DNA from: Aquimarina sp042434915
GTDB lineage: Bacteria; Bacteroidota; Bacteroidia; Flavobacteriales; Flavobacteriaceae
Reading direction: 5' to 3'
Length of the DNA: 64,000 nucleotides
Assembly: GCF_042434915.1 (NCBI RefSeq)
Contig: NZ_CP170198.1
Location: 1,426,001 to 1,490,000 of the forward strand
Shown here: positions 1 to 8,588 of the stretch, piece by piece
Position numbering within the stretch: position 1 is the stretch's first letter
Layout: the number at the start of each line of letters is the position of its first letter
The notes under the pieces: model-generated
The model's input: only the letters and a program-made list of their open reading frames with translations
Database searches by the model: none
What the model was told of the DNA's origin: nothing
Program-made: the position numbers and the translations under genes

Positions 1-2310
1 AACGAACAAAATGCTCGTACAGCGTATCTATCGTTAACACGAGGTGACGGTGGTCAAAACTTAATTGGTCCAGAAATACGAGAACTTTTGGGAGTAATTA
101 GAACACAAGAACTTTTGACTGCACGTCGTATTGATGGCGGTGAACAGCTCTTCACCAGAGCAAACGATTTTGGGTATTCTAAGCATCCCGATGAAACCCT
201 ATCCATTTGGAACAAACAAGATGTACTAAGTGATGTGGTCTGGGCTATTCGAAAATTCAAACCCGATGTTATCATCAATAGATTTGACCACAGAAGTCCT
301 GGATCAACACATGGGCATCATACCTCCTCGGCAATGCTTAGCGTAGAAGCCTTTGATATTTCTTCTGATTCAGAAAAATTTTCAGATCAACTTAATTATA
401 CAACCACTTGGCAAGCCAAAAGACAGTTTTTTAATACCTCTTGGTGGTTTTATGGAAGTCAAGAAAAGTTTAATAAAGCGGATAAGAAAAATCTCTTGAC
501 CGTCGATACTGGTATCTATTATCCCGCCTTAGGCCTTTCTAATACTGAAATTGCTTCTTTAAGTCGAAGTCAACATAAATCTCAAGGATTTGGTAGTACA
601 GGAACTAGAGGTATTAACTTGGAGTACTTAGAATTAATTAATGGTGAGCTTCCTAGTAAAAAAGAGTCTATATTTGAAGGAATCGATACAACCTGGAAAC
701 GTGTCAAAAACGGAGAGCCAATTTATCAACTTTTGACTAGTGTACAGAATGAATATGATTTTAATGCTCCAGAAAAATCAATTCCAAAATTGCTTCAAGC
801 CTACTCGCTAATTCAAAAATTGGAAGATACTCATTGGAAAACCATTAAGATCAATGAAATTACCGAAATCATAGCTGCTGCGAGCGGTCTCTATCTAGAA
901 GCTGTTTCAGAAACACCACTAACAACTCCTGGTGATGCTTTAAACATTGATATTGAAGCAATCAATAGAAGTACACAGACAATGCATTTGCAAAAAGTAA
1001 ACATTGCACCAAATAATCAAATGGAGGTTATCGATAAAAATCTCGATGCTAATGTATCTATAAACCATACTATCAACTTAACTCTTCCAACGATTATAAA
1101 AAACACTAACCCGTATTGGTTAAATAATGAAGGGACCCTAGGTATGTATCGCGTTGATGATAGAAATTTAATTGGGCAACCAGAAACATCAAAAGATCTT
1201 AAGGCTATATTTTCTATTAAAATGGGAGATCAACTACTAACTTTTACCCGAGACATTGTTTTCAAGAAAAATGATCCTGTAAAAGGAGAAGTTTATCAAC
1301 CGCTAGAAATAGTGCCACAAGTTGCAGTTGCGCTTAGCGAGAAAGTAATCATTTATAATGAGAGTAAAGCAAAACAAATACAAGTAACACTGCTTCCGCA
1401 GCGAGATAATATTTCAGGAACTTTAAGTCTAACAATTCCAACCGGTTGGAAAGTAACTCCTACAAAGCATACTTTTAGCAATACCAAGAAGAGTCAAGAA
1501 CAACAATTTACTTTTCTTTTAACTCCGCCCGACAATAAAAGTGAAGGAACTATTCAGCCAATAGCCAAGGTGAATGATCAAATATACAGCAATGCACTCA
1601 CGCATATTAAGTATGATCATATTCCTAATCAAACAGTTTTATTACCTGCAAAAACTAAAGTTGTACGATTAGATATTCAGAAAAAAGGACAAAATATTGG
1701 ATATATTGAGGGTGCAGGTGATGTGATACCACAAAGTTTAATGCAAATTGGATATACTGTCACAACAATAGCTCCAGAAGAAATTTCAACCAGTGCATTA
1801 TCAAAATATGATGCGATAGTAATGGGTATACGTGCATACAATATAGTTGAAGCATTGAAATTTAAGCAAGATATTCTTCTAGAATACGTTAAAAATGGAG
1901 GGAATCTAATTGTACAATACAATACCAATAGAGGTCTTAAGGTTAATCAAAATATAGGGCCATACCCTATTCAAGTCTCTAGAGATCGCGTAACCGATGA
2001 ACATGCAACTGTAACATTTATTGATCCTGCACATCCAGTACTAAATGAGCCTAATAAAATAACACAAGATGATTTTAATGGATGGGTTCAAGAACGAGGT
2101 TTATATTTCCCGAACAAATGGTCCAAAGAATATACGCCTATTTTTGCTTTAAATGACGCTGGCGAATCCTCAAAAAAAGGAAGTTTATTAATCGCAAGCT
2201 ACGGCAAGGGGAATTATATATATACAGGACTGAGTTTCTTTAGAGAATTTCCTGCTGGAGTCTCTGGTGCTTATAGATTATTTGCAAATCTAATATCCTT
2301 GGGTAAATAA
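1..2310 (+). CDS. PIG-L family deacetylase, large multidomain form (5' end outside window)
   Basis: The frame is open from base 1, so the gene begins before the window; a TTG at 88 is only an internal codon. Visible are the second half of the PIG-L (LmbE-like) fold, including the HGHH metal-site region near base 314 and the DGGEQ/RANDFG segment. A long beta-rich middle follows. The C-terminal third (about 1660-2300) resembles a ThuA/glutamine-amidotransferase-like fold (DAIVMGIRAYN, then GGNLIVQYN). The family removes N-acetyl groups from sugar conjugates in a Zn-dependent way. Large versions in Bacteroidota are usually exported, but the signal-peptide region and the HPDDE motif are cut off here. 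It precedes a small membrane peptide and a sodium symporter, which suggests uptake or processing of one acetylated substrate. The substrate is unknown. Confidence 0.85.
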   Translation, partial: NEQNARTAYLSLTRGDGGQNLIGPEIRELLGVIRTQELLTARRIDGGEQLFTRANDFGYSKHPDETLSIWNKQDVLSDVVWAIRKFKPDVIINRFDHRSPGSTHGHHTSSAMLSVEAFDISSDSEKFSDQLNYTTTWQAKRQFFNTSWWFYGSQEKFNKADKKNLLTVDTGIYYPALGLSNTEIASLSRSQHKSQGFGSTGTRGINLEYLELINGELPSKKESIFEGIDTTWKRVKNGEPIYQLLTSVQNEYDFNAPEKSIPKLLQAYSLIQKLEDTHWKTIKINEITEIIAAASGLYLEAVSETPLTTPGDALNIDIEAINRSTQTMHLQKVNIAPNNQMEVIDKNLDANVSINHTINLTLPTIIKNTNPYWLNNEGTLGMYRVDDRNLIGQPETSKDLKAIFSIKMGDQLLTFTRDIVFKKNDPVKGEVYQPLEIVPQVAVALSEKVIIYNESKAKQIQVTLLPQRDNISGTLSLTIPTGWKVTPTKHTFSNTKKSQEQQFTFLLTPPDNKSEGTIQPIAKVNDQIYSNALTHIKYDHIPNQTVLLPAKTKVVRLDIQKKGQNIGYIEGAGDVIPQSLMQIGYTVTTIAPEEISTSALSKYDAIVMGIRAYNIVEALKFKQDILLEYVKNGGNLIVQYNTNRGLKVNQNIGPYPIQVSRDRVTDEHATVTFIDPAHPVLNEPNKITQDDFNGWVQERGLYFPNKWSKEYTPIFALNDAGESSKKGSLLIASYGKGNYIYTGLSFFREFPAGVSGAYRLFANLISLGK

Positions 2311-2332
2311 CAACTTATTTAAACAACTTTCT

Positions 2333-2437
2333 ATGGAAAATAAATTCATCTGGAAAAAAGAATATACACTGGTACTCATAATAAACACGGTATACATTCT
2401 TATGTTTTATATGGTCTCTACAATTTTTGGATCATAA
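2333..2437 (+). CDS. 34-residue single-pass membrane peptide
   Basis: A short ATG frame, MENKFIWKKEY... ending ...STIFGS, lies 22 bp after the deacetylase stop and 42 bp before the symporter start. It has a basic/aromatic N-terminus (KFIWKKEY) followed by one hydrophobic helix of about 20 residues, a typical small inner-membrane protein with N-in topology. Position and composition support a real gene co-transcribed with its neighbours, perhaps an accessory subunit of the sodium symporter. From memory, similar 30-40 residue peptides sit before SSS symporters in other Flavobacteria; this was not checked. No known domain is recognised. Confidence 0.6.
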   Translation: MENKFIWKKEYTLVLIINTVYILMFYMVSTIFGS

Positions 2438-2479
2438 ATTATCTTTACTTACTTATAGTTATTAATTTCAAATAACACT

Positions 2480-4168
2480 ATGCAACTAATAGATTGGATA
2501 ATTTTGCTTGGCACATTAGCCTTTATTGTACTTTACGGCGTTTGGAAAACCCGCGGTAGCACAACGGTAAAACAATATTTAAAAGGAGATAATACATCAA
2601 AATGGTGGACTATCGGTTTATCGGTTATGGCTACACAGGCTAGCGCTATTACCTTCTTATCTACTCCAGGACAAGCATTTGATAGTGGTATGGGGTTTGT
2701 TCAATTTTATTTTGGTCTTCCCATAGCAATGATAATAATATGTATGATATTTATTCCTCTATATCATAAAATGAATGTGTATACGGCTTATGAGTTTTTG
2801 GAGGGTAGATTTGATCAGAAAACCAGAACTTTAACAGCCATATTGTTTTTAACACAACGTGGATTAGCAGCAGGGATTACAATATTTGCACCAGCTATTA
2901 TCCTTTCTGCAATTTTAGGTTGGAACCTTACAATTTTAACCATCATTATTGGTATTTTGGTGATTATTTATACGGTATCTGGCGGAACAAAAGCAGTTAG
3001 TGTTACACAAAAACAACAAATGGGTATTATATTTTTAGGAATGTTTATAGCTTTCTTTAGTATTATATCCTATTTACCTGAAGGTATAACTTTTACTGAT
3101 GCTCTTGATATTGCTGGCGCTAGTGGTAAAATGGAAATTTTAGATTTCTCATTTGACTTTAATAATCGTTATACTTTTTGGAGTGGTATTATAGGTGGTT
3201 CATTTTTAGCACTTTCTTATTTTGGAACCGATCAAAGTCAAGTACAAAGGTATTTAACTGGTAAATCAATTAGAGAAAGTCAGCTAGGATTAATTTTCAA
3301 CGGAATTTTAAAAGTTCCCATGCAGTTTTTTATTTTACTTGTGGGAGTTATGGTCTTTGTTTTTTATCAATTTAATACTTCTCCTTTAAATTTTAATCCT
3401 GCCGCTCAAGCTGCTGTAAGTACTTCTTCTTTCTCTGATGCGTATCAAGAATTAGAACGGGATCAAGCTGAAATCCACCTTCAAAAAAAAGTTCTTATTA
3501 CCGAATACATGAATGGTGATAAACAAAAGCAACTTAAAAACGATATTGCTGATTTAAACGATAAAGAACGAGAAAATAGAGAAAAAGCAAAAGCTCTCAT
3601 CACGCAAGCAAACCCAATTATAAAAACTAATGACAAAGACTATGTTTTTATTCATTTTATCTTAAATAACTTACCTCGAGGAATTATTGGTTTGCTATTA
3701 GCTGTGATTTTATCTGCAGCTATGTCATCTACGGCATCAGAACTTAATGCACTAGCATCTACGACAGTTATCGATCTCTACAAACGCAATGTAGGCACTC
3801 AAAAAAGTGAACAGCATTATGTTAAAGCTTCTAAATTTTTTACGCTACTATGGGGCGTGATTGCCATATCGGTTGCATGTATTGCAGACTTATTTGACAA
3901 TTTAATTCAACTAGTTAATATTATAGGATCGATATTTTATGGTAATGTATTAGGTATTTTTCTTCTAGCATTCTTTTTTAAATATATTAAATCTAATGCG
4001 ACATTTATAGCGGCTATTATAACACAAATAATCATAATTGGTGTTTGGCTGTTTGATATTATGCCCTTTTTATGGCTAAATGTTCTTGGTTGTATTGTCG
4101 TTATAACCATAGCATTTGTTATTCAAATGTTTTCAAACACTTCAAATTCACAAAAAGCTATAGTATAA
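2480..4168 (+). CDS. Sodium:solute symporter family (SSS) transporter
   Basis: 562 residues with about 13 hydrophobic helices and the SSS signature features: N-terminal KxYLKGDN...WWTIGLSVMATQASAITFLS, the GGTKAVSVTQ segment after TM5, and LSAAMSSTASELNALAS in the helix that carries a Na+-site serine in this family. It should import a solute driven by the sodium gradient through the inner membrane. A charged, probably coiled-coil insert of about 70 residues (around residues 315-385, rich in E, K, Q and D) separates two membrane helices; longer SSS members in Bacteroidota often have such a loop. It follows the deacetylase and the 34-residue peptide in the same direction. The substrate cannot be read from the sequence, but a sugar or sugar-derivative is plausible. 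Confidence 0.9.
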   Translation: MQLIDWIILLGTLAFIVLYGVWKTRGSTTVKQYLKGDNTSKWWTIGLSVMATQASAITFLSTPGQAFDSGMGFVQFYFGLPIAMIIICMIFIPLYHKMNVYTAYEFLEGRFDQKTRTLTAILFLTQRGLAAGITIFAPAIILSAILGWNLTILTIIIGILVIIYTVSGGTKAVSVTQKQQMGIIFLGMFIAFFSIISYLPEGITFTDALDIAGASGKMEILDFSFDFNNRYTFWSGIIGGSFLALSYFGTDQSQVQRYLTGKSIRESQLGLIFNGILKVPMQFFILLVGVMVFVFYQFNTSPLNFNPAAQAAVSTSSFSDAYQELERDQAEIHLQKKVLITEYMNGDKQKQLKNDIADLNDKERENREKAKALITQANPIIKTNDKDYVFIHFILNNLPRGIIGLLLAVILSAAMSSTASELNALASTTVIDLYKRNVGTQKSEQHYVKASKFFTLLWGVIAISVACIADLFDNLIQLVNIIGSIFYGNVLGIFLLAFFFKYIKSNATFIAAIITQIIIIGVWLFDIMPFLWLNVLGCIVVITIAFVIQMFSNTSNSQKAIV

Positions 4169-4280
4169 GTAAATAACCTTAATAATCATTCAAAATAATA
4201 AGATGTATAAAATTGAAGTGGTATATATCAGTTGATATTTATTAAGAGAATGAAAGAATAATAATTTTGTAAGAACACAT

Positions 4281-4309
4281 AAAAAAAGCGGCTAATAGCC
4301 GCTTTTTTT
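4281..4309. terminator. Bidirectional intrinsic terminator
   Basis: Inverted repeat AGCGGCT-AAT-AGCCGCT flanked by an A-run on the left and a T-run on the right. It can terminate both the symporter gene (plus) and the DUF2911 gene (minus), which converge here. Confidence 0.85.
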
Positions 4310-4331
4310 ATAACTTTACTTGAGAAAACAA

Positions 4332-5171
4332 CTAGCTTCCCCACTCTTTTAATGAATCCTTATTCATCTTAACATAATCGGCATTTCCAGCTTTTTCTGC
4401 AAGCTCCAATGATTTCTGGGCAGCTTTAATTGCTTGTTCCTTATTTCCTGTAGCTGCATGAATTAATGATTGCTGTCTGTAAACCCAAAAGGCTGGTTCT
4501 TTTCGCATGGTTACAGCCTTATCAATATATTCTTTGGCCTTATCCATTTTACCTGTTTCTTTGTAAAAAACTGCAGCTTGATAATAATCATTTGCTGTAG
4601 GTCCAGCAAGCGCTTTTTGTATACTCTCTTCGGCTATTTTTTTTGATGGTACTTCGATATCCAAAACTGCCTCAGTAGATTCCCAAATAAAATTAAGTTT
4701 AGCACTATCCATTTTAAAATCACTAAACATGATTGTAAAAGTCTCTACTTTCATTGGTAAAGTAGCAACTTTGGCTGTAGTTTTTAAAGCTACTTTAGCT
4801 TCATCCCACTTTTGCGGAGTTCCCCAATTCGAAACATCGGTATAAAATATAACTTCCCAACTTTCTTTAGCGGGCTTCGTAAAAATAGCATACGTTCCTT
4901 TTTTTAGCTCTGATCCATTAATTTTAACATCGTCGCTAAATGTTATTTTAGTATTTTCATTGGCTCCCGTTCTCCACAATTTATCAAAAGGTACAAGAGA
5001 ACCAAAAATAGAACGTTCACGCATACTTGGTCTTGAATACGATAAGGTAACATCTGTGAGACCAATAACTTGTTCAATTTTTGACGTCGGACTTGGTTGA
5101 GGAGTCTTTACCTGAGCAGCAAGGCTTGCACTTAAAAGTACTGCTGTAACTAGTAAAATAATATTCTTCAT
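4332..5171 (-). CDS. DUF2911 domain protein with C-terminal TPR-like helices
   Basis: 279 residues. A signal peptide (about 20 residues, ending ...SLAAQ) indicates export. Residues 25-170 match the DUF2911 family: VTLSYSRPSMRER, then FGSLVPFDKLWRTGANENT, then KGTYAIFTKP and EVIFYTD. The last 90 residues form repeated helices (NDYYQAAVFYKETGKMDKA..., KEQAIKAAQKSLELA) typical of tetratricopeptide repeats. The family is widespread in Bacteroidota and its biochemical role is not established. It is monocistronic and convergent with the symporter gene, sharing a terminator with it. Confidence 0.88.
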   Translation of the reverse strand: MKNIILLVTAVLLSASLAAQVKTPQPSPTSKIEQVIGLTDVTLSYSRPSMRERSIFGSLVPFDKLWRTGANENTKITFSDDVKINGSELKKGTYAIFTKPAKESWEVIFYTDVSNWGTPQKWDEAKVALKTTAKVATLPMKVETFTIMFSDFKMDSAKLNFIWESTEAVLDIEVPSKKIAEESIQKALAGPTANDYYQAAVFYKETGKMDKAKEYIDKAVTMRKEPAFWVYRQQSLIHAATGNKEQAIKAAQKSLELAEKAGNADYVKMNKDSLKEWGS

Positions 5172-5586
5172 TGTGTTTAAATTTAAATAATTACTTATGG
5201 TTTTACGAAAATACAGATCAATAACTCTAAAAAGGTTAACAAAACCTTAAATTAAACCTATAGTGTAGTAGATATAGTGGACTTTGATAAACAAAAATTA
5301 AATTTAGCAATACCCTTGTTTCTAAATTATGTCTGAAAATTGATTATTGTAAATTCTATCGAAATGAATCTATTTTTAACTAACCTATTCATTTAAACCC
5401 ACAATTCACTTATTATAACGGATGTATCTAAAGATGCTTAAATATCTAATGTTAACTATCACACTATTGAAATCATTACAAAATGAAAAACTTAAGTGCA
5501 TAGTATACTAATTTTAGTTTTTGTTTAACAAATTAACTGTAATTGTTAAACAAATAGTCGATACCTTTACATCAAAGTGATTTATT
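5172..5586. other. 414-bp divergent intergenic region
   Basis: Very AT-rich DNA between the divergently transcribed DUF2911 and SRPBCC genes. Apart from the operator-like inverted repeat at 5520-5554 and a weak TACCTTTA -7 element at 5562-5569, no ORF or RNA structure was recognised. Confidence 0.5.
5520..5554. promoter_or_regulatory. Perfect 12-bp inverted repeat, candidate operator of the photolyase operon
   Basis: Arms TTTGTTTAACAA (5520-5531) and TTGTTAAACAAA (5543-5554) are exact reverse complements separated by 11 bp, so half-sites are spaced about two helical turns. The right arm overlaps where a -33 element would lie relative to a TACCTTTA -7-like box at 5562-5569, so a bound repressor would block RNA polymerase. 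Photolyase operons in many bacteria are controlled by MerR-type B12 photoreceptors (CarH/LitR) that bind repeated half-sites. Assigning this site to such a regulator is inference; no MerR gene is in the window. Confidence 0.6.
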
Positions 5587-6102
5587 ATGAAAATATATAC
5601 TCTAAAAAGTCAACAAAAACTACCTATAACCTTGGAAAAAGCTTGGGATTTTCTATCAGATCCAGCTAACCTAAAAGTAATCACTCCCGATTATATGGGT
5701 TTTAAGATTATTGGCGGTGCAGATCGCTCCATGTATCCTGGTCAAATAATTCAGTACTTGGTTACACCTGTAGCAGGTATTAAAACGAAATGGGTTACCG
5801 AAATTACACATGTCTTAAAAAATGAATATTTTGTAGACGAACAGAGATTTGGTCCTTATGCGCTCTGGCATCACAAACATTTCATTAAAGAAATTGATGG
5901 AGGTGTTTTGATGGAAGATATTGTAGATTACAAGCTTCCATTTGGAATGTTGGGTCGTCTCGCACATCCTATTATAGTTAAGCCCAAATTACAGGAAATT
6001 TTTAATTACAGAGAGCAAAAATTAATTGAACTTTTTGGTACATACAATGAACCTACAACCAGTACATTTAAAACTACACTAAAACAAGATATTTTAAACT
6101 AA
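5587..6102 (+). CDS. SRPBCC family (START-like) protein of the photolyase operon
   Basis: 171 residues with the SRPBCC helix-grip fold signature: LEKAWDFLSDPANLKVITPDYMGFKI near the N-terminus, a central TKWVTEITHV strand, DEQRFGPYALWHHKHF, then MEDIVDYKLPFG and a C-terminal helix ending in FNYREQKL. Proteins of this kind bind hydrophobic ligands, and those beside photolyase genes are often annotated as cell-division inhibitor-like. The stop is 5 bp before the SDR gene, so it is the first gene of a three-gene operon SRPBCC-SDR-photolyase. The start ATG at 5587 follows the 12-bp inverted repeat by 32 bp. Ligand and function are unknown. Confidence 0.85.
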   Translation: MKIYTLKSQQKLPITLEKAWDFLSDPANLKVITPDYMGFKIIGGADRSMYPGQIIQYLVTPVAGIKTKWVTEITHVLKNEYFVDEQRFGPYALWHHKHFIKEIDGGVLMEDIVDYKLPFGMLGRLAHPIIVKPKLQEIFNYREQKLIELFGTYNEPTTSTFKTTLKQDILN

Positions 6103-6107
6103 CTACA

Positions 6108-6803
6108 ATGAAAAATATTCTATTAATAGGCGGAAGTCACGGCATTGGTTTTGAACTTGCGAGTCAACTTTTAAAAGAACATAGAGTTTTTGTTGCCTCT
6201 AGAACTTCAGAAACTTTAGGTAAGCTAGAAGTCACACACATTCCCTTTGACAGTGCTACCGATGAACTAGACATAAATTTACTACCAGATGTTTTAGACG
6301 GTTTTGTATATTGCCCAGGCACTATCAACCTCAAACCATTTCACATGTTGAATCCTGACACTTTTAGTAGTGATATGGATATAAATTTTCTATCACTTGT
6401 AAAAACATTGCATACCATATTACCCAGGCTCAAAAAATCTAACCAAGCAAGTTTATTATTTTTTAGCACTGTCGCTGTAAAGGTGGGAATGCCTTTTCAT
6501 ACTAGTGTTGCCGCAGCAAAAGGGGCTATTGAAGGTTTTGCTAAAGCATTAGCTGCAGAGTATGCACCAGCAATGCGTGTCAATGTGATCGCTCCATCGT
6601 TAACAGATACACCATTGGCCAGTCGCTTACTTGGTAATGATAAAAAACGAGAAAAAATGGATGAACGTCATCCCTTAAAACGAGTAGGTAATGTAAAGGA
6701 TATTGCTAATATAGCGACGTTTCTACTAAGCGAAAAGAGTAGTTGGATTACAGGTCAGGTTCTCGGTGTTGACGGTGGATTATCCACTTTAAATTTAAGC
6801 TAA
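6108..6803 (+). CDS. SDR family oxidoreductase lacking the catalytic tyrosine
   Basis: 231 residues with a Rossmann fold. The nucleotide-binding motif GGSHGIG is near residue 8, the family Asn/Ser region is FSTVAVKVG, and the C-terminal RVNVIAPSLTDTP and WITGQVLGVDGG motifs are typical of classical short-chain dehydrogenases. The YxxxK motif is altered: the lysine of AAAKGAIEG is present but the tyrosine position holds valine (VAAAK), so classical hydride-transfer chemistry is doubtful. The gene lies 5 bp after the SRPBCC gene and 3 bp before the photolyase gene, so the three are almost certainly co-transcribed. A role in light or oxidative-stress response is inferred from this linkage. Confidence 0.85.
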   Translation: MKNILLIGGSHGIGFELASQLLKEHRVFVASRTSETLGKLEVTHIPFDSATDELDINLLPDVLDGFVYCPGTINLKPFHMLNPDTFSSDMDINFLSLVKTLHTILPRLKKSNQASLLFFSTVAVKVGMPFHTSVAAAKGAIEGFAKALAAEYAPAMRVNVIAPSLTDTPLASRLLGNDKKREKMDERHPLKRVGNVKDIANIATFLLSEKSSWITGQVLGVDGGLSTLNLS

Positions 6804-6806
6804 AAA

Positions 6807-8114
6807 ATGGCGAAAAAAGTTACTGTTTTTTGGTTTAGAAGAGATCTCAGACTTGATGATAACATAGGGTTTTTACAAGCTCTAAAGAGTGAATATCCAG
6901 TACTTCCAGTATTTATTTTTGATAAAAATATACTAGATGATTTACCCAAAGAAGATCCAAGAGTTTCATTTATCTATAATTCTTTACAAGCTATGCGACA
7001 GGAATTACAGGAAAAACACCATAGTTCTTTAGCTTTGTTTTATGGAACTCCCATAAAAATTTTCAAAGAATTAATTAACTCATACGACGTTCAAGCTGTC
7101 TTTACCAATCATGATTATGAACCCTATGCACTCCAAAGAGATAATGAAATAAAAGAAGTGCTTATTAATAATAAAATTGCGTTTTCAACTTTTAAAGATC
7201 AAGTTATTTTTGAGAAAAATGAAGTTGTAAAAGCAGACGGTGACCCCTATGTAGTGTATACACCTTATAAAAATAAATGGAAATCCAAATTTGAAACTGA
7301 AACGTTAACAATTCATTATACAAGTCAGTACCTTTCAAACCTCTACCAAAATACTCGATTACCAAATCTAAGCTTAGATGATATGGGGTTCAAATCTGCA
7401 ACCATAGAGGTACCAGAATACACCGTGACCCCTACACTGATTCAAATGTATGAAGAAACGCGTGATTATCCAGCTAATACCGAGGGAACTTCACATCTTG
7501 GTCCGCATCTACGATTTGGTACGGTAAGCGTTAGAAAAATGATTAAAAAGGCTATTGCAGAAAAAAATGAGGTGTTTTGGTCCGAATTAATTTGGCGAGA
7601 ATTTTTTATGCAAATTTTATGGCACTTTCCAAGAACTCAAGAAGAAGCTTTCAAAAAAAAGTATGATCGCATAAATTGGCGCAATAATGAGGAAGAATTT
7701 GCAAAATGGAAGAACGGTAAAACCGGTTATCCTCTTGTAGATGCTGGCATGAGACAACTTAATCAAACTGGATATATGCATAATCGTGTACGCATGTTGG
7801 TTGCTAGTTTCTTATGTAAACATTTACTCATTGATTGGCGATGGGGAGAAGCCTACTTTGCAGAAAAACTTTTGGATTATGAAATGTCTAGTAATATAGG
7901 CAACTGGCAATGGGCTGCAGGTAGCGGTGTAGACGCTGCTCCATACTTTAGAATCTTCAACCCAACCACACAAATAGATAAATTTGATAAAAATAAAGAA
8001 TACATTAAACTTTGGGTCAAAGAATTTAATACCGATAAGTATCCAGCTAAAATGGTCGATCATAAAGAAGCTAGAGAACGCTGTTTGAGTACTTATAAAA
8101 AAGCGCTTCAATAA
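6807..8114 (+). CDS. phrB: Deoxyribodipyrimidine photolyase (cryptochrome/photolyase family)
   Basis: 435 residues, close to typical class I CPD photolyases. The N-terminal alpha/beta antenna domain starts VTVFWFRRDLRLDDN. The FAD domain shows TSHLGPHLRFGTVS, WSELIWREFF, then GYPLVDAGMRQL, MHNRVRM, WRWGEAYF and IGNWQWAAGSG, which include the FAD-contacting residues and electron-transfer tryptophans of the family. It uses blue light to split cyclobutane pyrimidine dimers. It is the last gene of the SRPBCC-SDR-photolyase operon. A cryptochrome function cannot be excluded, but the bacterial class I pattern favours DNA repair. Confidence 0.93.
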   Translation: MAKKVTVFWFRRDLRLDDNIGFLQALKSEYPVLPVFIFDKNILDDLPKEDPRVSFIYNSLQAMRQELQEKHHSSLALFYGTPIKIFKELINSYDVQAVFTNHDYEPYALQRDNEIKEVLINNKIAFSTFKDQVIFEKNEVVKADGDPYVVYTPYKNKWKSKFETETLTIHYTSQYLSNLYQNTRLPNLSLDDMGFKSATIEVPEYTVTPTLIQMYEETRDYPANTEGTSHLGPHLRFGTVSVRKMIKKAIAEKNEVFWSELIWREFFMQILWHFPRTQEEAFKKKYDRINWRNNEEEFAKWKNGKTGYPLVDAGMRQLNQTGYMHNRVRMLVASFLCKHLLIDWRWGEAYFAEKLLDYEMSSNIGNWQWAAGSGVDAAPYFRIFNPTTQIDKFDKNKEYIKLWVKEFNTDKYPAKMVDHKEARERCLSTYKKALQ

Positions 8115-8211
8115 TAAATTAAACAGTAATAAATTGATTATTCGTTATTATATTTTTTTGTATTTTAAAGGTGCTATTTTTTACTAAAATTACAACTTTA
8201 AAAATATAATT

Positions 8212-8583
8212 ATGAATACACATCAAATCGCACATCGATTAGTAGAGCTCTGCAGAAAAGGAGAAAACATGCAAGCTATTAAAGAACTATATGCTAATGA
8301 CATTATAAGCCGAGAAATGCCAGGCGTTCCCAACGAAATTACAAAAGGAAAAGAGGCGGTCACTAAGAAAAGTGAAGATTGGTATGCAAATGTTGAAGAA
8401 TACCATGGTGGCGAAATTTCGGACCCTTTAATTGCAGAAAATTATTTTAGTTGCAAAATGAGTTTTGATTGTACTTTTAAAGATCAAGGTCGCACACAAA
8501 TGGAAGAATTGGGAGTCTTTAAAGTACATGATGGAGCGATCATTGAAGAGCAATTTTACTACGAAATGCCTGCTACGACTTAA
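8212..8583 (+). CDS. SnoaL-like / NTF2-fold protein
   Basis: 123 residues with the SnoaL-like polyketide-cyclase fold pattern: an N-terminal helix (AHRLVELCRKGENMQAIKELY), the ANDIISREMPG segment, KGKEAVTKKSEDW, and alternating strands ending in GVFKVHDGAIIEEQFYYE. Many members are small ligand-binding proteins or ketosteroid-isomerase-like enzymes, and no catalytic residues can be assigned here. It stands 97 bp after the photolyase gene in the same direction and may have its own promoter. It converges with the LysR gene, whose stop is 5 bp away. Confidence 0.75.
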   Translation: MNTHQIAHRLVELCRKGENMQAIKELYANDIISREMPGVPNEITKGKEAVTKKSEDWYANVEEYHGGEISDPLIAENYFSCKMSFDCTFKDQGRTQMEELGVFKVHDGAIIEEQFYYEMPATT

Positions 8584-8588
8584 TACGT

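Noticed and set aside
1..2310. The PIG-L protein as BshB, the deacetylase for bacillithiol, given bshA in the window
   Set aside because: It is over 760 residues with extra C-terminal domains, 34 kb from bshA and beside a sodium symporter. BshB is a small cytoplasmic enzyme.
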